Below are positions 60,438 to 64,000 of a DNA stretch of 64,000 bases, one piece after another. Origin of the DNA: Pseudomonadales bacterium. GTDB taxonomy: Bacteria; Pseudomonadota; Gammaproteobacteria; Pseudomonadales; Azotimanducaceae. The stretch is taken from positions 56,129 through 120,128 of the forward strand of contig JACKNX010000013.1 of assembly GCA_024234635.1 (NCBI GenBank), given 5' to 3'. A program made the position numbers and the translations under genes. The notes beneath the pieces were generated by a model, which made no database searches, had not been told where the DNA came from, and saw nothing but the letters and a program-made list of their open reading frames with translations. Within the stretch, counting starts at the first letter, position 1; every line of letters starts with the position of its first letter.

Positions 60438-61268
60438 ATGGAACATGGAAGCCTGAGACCCATCCAGGTGGTTGCCATCACGGGTGGCAAGGGTGGTGTC
60501 GGCAAGACCAATGTGTCGGTGAACCTCGGTGTGGCGATGTGCCGTATGGGACGGCGCGTTACGCTGCTGGACGCGGACCTCGGTCTTGCCAATGTGGATG
60601 TGTTGCTCGGCCTGAAACCGCGGCACACGCTCAAGGATGTCCTGGACGGTTCCGTTGCCCTGACCGATGTCATTGTCGAGGGTCCGCTCGGCCTCAAGAT
60701 CGTACCGGCTGCGTCAGGCATGCAGGAGATGGTGCGGCTCGGACCGCAGCAGCATGCAGGTCTCATCAGCGCCTTCAGCGATATCGCGCATCAGATGGAT
60801 GTGCTGCTCATCGACACCGCGGCCGGCATTTCCGACGAAGTGATCAGCTTTCTCTGCGCCGCCCAGGAAATTCTGGTGGTGGTCTGTGACGAGCCCACCT
60901 CCATCACGGACGCGTATGCGCTGATCAAGGTGCTGAACCAGCGGTACGGGATCGACCGCGTGCGCGTGGTGGCCAACATGGTACGAACCGAGGAGGAGGG
61001 CGCCCGTGTATTCGAGAAGCTGCAGGGCGTAAGCGAGCGGTTCCTCGACGTGCAGCTTCTGCACGCCGGCTCGGTGCCGTTTGACGATCATCTGCGCCGG
61101 GCCGTGCGCAAGCAGCGTGCGGTCGTGGACCTCTATCCCATGAGCAAGGCGGCCCGCTCGCTGCTGCGCCTGGCGGAGGAGGTGGACAGTTGGCCGATAC
61201 CGGCCGTGGCCAGCGGCCATCTCGAGTTCTTTGTCGAACGTCTGGTGGCCGAACACCGGGTGGGATAA
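60438..61268 (+). CDS. flhG: FlhG/FleN, MinD-like flagellar number regulator
   Basis: The 276-residue ParA/MinD-type ATPase has the deviant Walker A GGKGGVGKTNVSVNLG near residue 16, VTLLDADLGLANVDVLLG, VLLIDTAAGISDEV, and a C-terminal amphipathic stretch for membrane binding. FleN restrains FleQ activity and limits flagellar number. The catalytic residues look intact. AGGAG lies upstream of the ATG. It overlaps fliA by 1 nt. Confidence 0.93.
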   Translation: MEHGSLRPIQVVAITGGKGGVGKTNVSVNLGVAMCRMGRRVTLLDADLGLANVDVLLGLKPRHTLKDVLDGSVALTDVIVEGPLGLKIVPAASGMQEMVRLGPQQHAGLISAFSDIAHQMDVLLIDTAAGISDEVISFLCAAQEILVVVCDEPTSITDAYALIKVLNQRYGIDRVRVVANMVRTEEEGARVFEKLQGVSERFLDVQLLHAGSVPFDDHLRRAVRKQRAVVDLYPMSKAARSLLRLAEEVDSWPIPAVASGHLEFFVERLVAEHRVG

Positions 61269-61999
61269 TGCGCAATCCGGTAGCCGCGTACACTGCCACG
61301 GCGAGTGATTCGCAGCGGATCATCCAGGAACATCAGCCACTGGTGCGACGCATCGCGCACCGGTTGATGGCGCGCCTGCCTGACAGCGTGCAAGTGGACG
61401 ACCTGTTGCAGGCCGGCATGATCGGCCTGCTGGAAGCGGCCGCGAAATACGACGGCTCGATGGGCGCAAGTTTCGAGACCTACGCGGGTATCCGCATTCG
61501 TGGCGCGATGCTGGACGAGGTTCGGCGGGGCGACTGGGTGCCGCGTTCGGTGCATCGCAACGCCAGGGCCATCAGCGAGGCGACCCGTCGCATCGAGGCC
61601 GAAACCGGGCGCGAGGCGCACGGCACCGAAGTTGCCGATGCCATGGGCATCGATCTCGAGGCGTTTCACAGGATGCTGTCGGATTCCCGCGGTGCGCGCC
61701 TGTTCAGCCTGGAGGAACTGACGGACGTCGATCCCGATCTCGTGCAGGCGCCAAGCGCCAACGAGGTGGAAGGCCTGCATCTGCAGCACACCTTCCAGCG
61801 TGAGCTGGCGCAAGCGATCGACTCCCTGCCGGAACGCGAGAAGCTGGTCCTGTCCCTTTACTACGACGAGGAACTGAATCTGAAGGAAATCGGTGCGGTG
61901 CTCGGGGTGAGCGAGTCCCGCGTCTGCCAGATCATGGGCCAGGCGACCACGCGATTGCGGGCGCGGGTTGCCGACTGGGTCGATCGGGACGATGAGTAA
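61268..61999 (+). CDS. fliA: FliA, sigma-28 factor
   Basis: The 243-residue sigma factor has region 2 (HQPLVRRIAHRLMARLPDSVQVDDLLQAGMIGLLEAAAKYD and FETYAGIRIRGAMLDEVRRGDWVPRSV) and region 4 (LPEREKLVLSLYYDEELNLKEIGAVLGVSESRVCQIM). It transcribes fliC, flgM and other late genes and is held by FlgM. The ATG at 61268 overlaps the flhG stop (TAATG). The stop overlaps motC by 8 nt. Confidence 0.96.
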   Translation: MRNPVAAYTATASDSQRIIQEHQPLVRRIAHRLMARLPDSVQVDDLLQAGMIGLLEAAAKYDGSMGASFETYAGIRIRGAMLDEVRRGDWVPRSVHRNARAISEATRRIEAETGREAHGTEVADAMGIDLEAFHRMLSDSRGARLFSLEELTDVDPDLVQAPSANEVEGLHLQHTFQRELAQAIDSLPEREKLVLSLYYDEELNLKEIGAVLGVSESRVCQIMGQATTRLRARVADWVDRDDE

Positions 62000-62738
62000 G
62001 CTGGCGGTTTTTGGCGTCGTGCTCGGGCTTGGCGCCATTGCGCTCGGCAACGTCATGCATGGGGGACTGTTCAGCACGCTCGTCAATCTGCCGGCCCTGG
62101 TGATCGTGTTCGGCGGCACGCTAGGCGCGGTACTTGTGCAAACGCCTGGTGGCACGCTGGCCGGCACCGCTGCGCTGGTGCGGCGATCTGTCAGCGGCGA
62201 GCCGATGGACCTGCGTCAGCGCGCCCGGCAGATCGCGGACTGGAGCCGGCTGATTCGGCGCGAAGGCATGCTGGGGCTCGAAAAGATTGCGGAACGGCAG
62301 GCTGATCCGTTCATTGCCCGCGGGCTGGCCCTGGTCGCCGATGGCGCGCCCACGCGGACCATCCGCGAGATCCTGGAAGTCGAACTGGACCAACGCCTGG
62401 AAAAAGGGCTGGATGCGGCCGGCGTGTTCTCGAGTCTCGGCGGCTATGCGCCAACCATCGGCTTGATCGGCGCGGTGCTCGGACTCATTCAGGTGATGGG
62501 TAACCTGACGGATCCCGGTCAGCTCGGCCCCGGCATTGCCACGGCCTTCGTCGCCACGATCTACGGCGTGGCCGCCGCCAACCTGCTGTTTCTGCCAGTA
62601 GCGGAACGGCTCAAGGCGCTGGTGATCAACGAGGCCAGCAGTTACGCCATGATCGTCGATGGCCTGGTGGCGCTGGCGGAAGGCGAGCATCCCCGAGTGA
62701 TCGAAACCCGGCTGGCGGGTTACCTGGGCAGGCCGTGA
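61992..62738 (+). CDS. motC: MotC (MotA-type stator subunit)
   Basis: The 248-residue stator protein has four membrane segments and the MotA family motif GGYAPTIGLIGAVLGLIQVMGNLTDPGQLGPGIATAFVATIYGVAAANLLFLP near residue 150. It surrounds MotD and pushes on FliG. It directly follows fliA with an 8-nt overlap; cheY, cheZ, cheA and cheB, which normally lie between, are absent. Confidence 0.93.
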   Translation: MSKLAVFGVVLGLGAIALGNVMHGGLFSTLVNLPALVIVFGGTLGAVLVQTPGGTLAGTAALVRRSVSGEPMDLRQRARQIADWSRLIRREGMLGLEKIAERQADPFIARGLALVADGAPTRTIREILEVELDQRLEKGLDAAGVFSSLGGYAPTIGLIGAVLGLIQVMGNLTDPGQLGPGIATAFVATIYGVAAANLLFLPVAERLKALVINEASSYAMIVDGLVALAEGEHPRVIETRLAGYLGRP

Positions 62739-63820
62739 CAACACCTCGCACGGAGCCGGTGCTCTGGCAGGAGCCGCCAGCAACTTCCGGCGACGTTGCC
62801 GAACCGGGTGAGTCCGCCTGGTCGCACGTAGGCAATGCCTACACACCCATGCCCCTGGACGTCACGCTCCAGTCGGCCGGCCCGCCCGGCTCGGCAGCCG
62901 ACAATCTGCTGGCGCATCGCCGGGAAAGAGCGCAGCGGTTGCGTCTGCGTCTGGCGGGCGCCGACAACCGGGGTCGCTGGCTGGTGTCCTACGCGGATTT
63001 CATGACGCTGTTGTTCGGCTTCTTTGTGGTGATGTACGCCATCTCTTCGGTGAACGAGGAGAAGTACAAGGAACTGTCCGCGACATTGTCCGGCATCTTC
63101 GAAAGCGTACCGCTCACTGACAAGGCGGTGCAGATAGGCGAGCCGCAGACCGCGGTATCCTCCGATATCGTGCCGGTCGCGGACACGCCGGCGCGCGAGG
63201 AGCCCGTTGCCGGTGACACGAAGATGCGCACCTCCCGTGACTATGCGCAGAGTACACTCGGCGGCTTCGCCGATGCCGCCGGTATGCAGATCGCCAGCAA
63301 TGACCACTGGCTGGAGATCAGCCTGGATTCCGAACTGGCGTTCGCTCAGGGCAGTGCCTCGCTTCGCGCCGAGGCGGCGCGCTATCTGAAGGAAATTTCG
63401 GCCTACCTCAAGAGTTTTCCGAATCCGGTCACGATAGAGGGCTACACGGACAACGTGCCCGCGGAAAATTCCCGCTTTGGCTCCAACTGGCAGCTATCGG
63501 CGGCGCGCGCCGCAGCCGTGGCGGATTACCTCAGCGGCCAGGGCATCGATTCCGAACGCCTGTCGTCGGTGGGCTACGGGGAAAATCACCCCATCGCCAC
63601 CAACGCGACTCCGGAAGGACGCGCACGCAACCGTCGGGTCGTCCTGGTGGTCGCGCACAACGGCAACCTGCCGCGCAATCTCAATACGGCGCCGGAGACA
63701 AGTGCGTTTGCGTTCGTACGGCATGCCGACGACAACGCGCCGGTTCTGCCGCAGCGCCGTACCGGGGAGGGCGGACTGCTGTTCACGAACGACGAGGCGG
63801 CGCCAGTGAGCGCGCCATGA
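62735..63820 (+). CDS. motD: MotD (MotB-type stator subunit) with long N-terminal extension
   Basis: The 361-residue protein has a single membrane helix with the ion-carrying Asp in SYADFMTLLFGFFVVMYAISSVN near residue 92 and a C-terminal OmpA peptidoglycan-binding domain (VTIEGYTDNVPAENSRFGSNWQLSAARAAAVADYL). About 80 residues precede the helix, where MotB/MotD usually have 15-30. The GTG start overlaps the motC stop by 4 nt, supporting the long form. An internal ATG at 62848 has no clear ribosome binding site. Confidence 0.9.
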   Translation: MTTPRTEPVLWQEPPATSGDVAEPGESAWSHVGNAYTPMPLDVTLQSAGPPGSAADNLLAHRRERAQRLRLRLAGADNRGRWLVSYADFMTLLFGFFVVMYAISSVNEEKYKELSATLSGIFESVPLTDKAVQIGEPQTAVSSDIVPVADTPAREEPVAGDTKMRTSRDYAQSTLGGFADAAGMQIASNDHWLEISLDSELAFAQGSASLRAEAARYLKEISAYLKSFPNPVTIEGYTDNVPAENSRFGSNWQLSAARAAAVADYLSGQGIDSERLSSVGYGENHPIATNATPEGRARNRRVVLVVAHNGNLPRNLNTAPETSAFAFVRHADDNAPVLPQRRTGEGGLLFTNDEAAPVSAP

Positions 63821-63901
63821 GGGGTTGCCGGCGTATCCGCAAAGGCTGCGTCGGCTGGTAGAGTGCGCCCCTTCCTTACCGATCACGGATAGCGTCCCAC
63901 G

Positions 63902-64000
63902 ATGGCGGACCCGAACGCGCCCGAGAGTTATCCCACCCGCTGGTGGACCCTGCTCGGCTATCGAGACTATCGTCTCCTGTGGGTCGCCTTGTTGGGTTCC
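63902..64000 (+). CDS. MFS-type transporter, 3' end outside the window
   Basis: Only 33 codons are visible. The peptide (RWWTLLGYRDYRLLWVALLGS) matches the start of MFS exporters, where a short cytosolic N-terminus with YRDYRLLW leads into the first membrane helix. The ATG lies 81 bp after motD. It is probably not a flagellar gene and may mark the end of the cluster. Confidence 0.6.
   Translation, partial: MADPNAPESYPTRWWTLLGYRDYRLLWVALLGS

Overview
The window is high-GC DNA, almost wholly coding, and carries an essentially complete polar-type flagellar regulon (about 11.2 to 63.8 kb). Gene order matches gammaproteobacteria such as Pseudomonas, Marinobacter and Xanthomonas: flgN-flgM-flgA / flgBCDEFGHIJKL-fliC-flaG-fliDS(T) / fleQ-fleR-fliEFGHIJ / hsbA-hsbR-hptB / fliKLMNOPQR-flhBAFG-fliA-motCD. 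The organism is therefore very likely a motile gammaproteobacterium. I cannot place it lower, and several features argue against Pseudomonas itself.

Layout. 0-9 kb: an unrecognised 5'-truncated gene, a minus-strand operon (M13 lipoprotein peptidase, larC, SSS symporter; each overlap 4 nt), a divergent secreted gluzincin peptidase and an acyl-CoA synthetase. 9-11.2 kb: a candidate small secreted protein and a pair of TIGR04283/TIGR04282-type transferases. 11.2-13.8 kb, minus strand: a YcgR-like PilZ brake, flgN, flgM and flgA. 14.3-27.4 kb: rod, hook and rings. 27.7-33.7 kb: filament, cap and chaperones. 34-36.6 kb: two sigma-54 activator-type proteins. 36.6-44.4 kb: basal body, export ATPase and the HsbA-HsbR-HptB partner-switch module. 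44.5-49.5 kb: an inserted glycosyltransferase/methyltransferase island, probably for flagellin modification. 49.6-63.8 kb: fliK, C-ring, export gate, flhF/flhG, fliA and motCD. The window ends inside an MFS-type transporter gene.

Regulation visible in sequence: sigma-54 -24/-12 elements upstream of flgB and fliK, and sigma-28 elements upstream of fliC and flgM. This is a normal class II / class III split. Unusually, the FleQ homologue has a mutated GAFTGA loop (GAFIGA) and an inverted Walker B acidic pair. The FleR homologue next to it has an intact ATPase, but a degenerate receiver and no FleS kinase beside it. FlhF also deviates at three GTPase motifs, while FlhG looks intact. The FleQ/FlhF/FlhG control of polar flagella therefore seems rewired or decaying.

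Other unusual features: FlgE (939 aa), FlgK (879), FliD (812) and FliC (693) are all enlarged, three of them by internal repeats. The che genes that normally flank flgA and separate fliA from motCD are missing. A family of intergenic elements built from chains of short-loop hairpins, one copy with 20-bp terminal inverted repeats, lies at flgF/flgG, flgL/fliC and flhF/flhG. I saw no tRNA, rRNA, CRISPR array or transposase gene.
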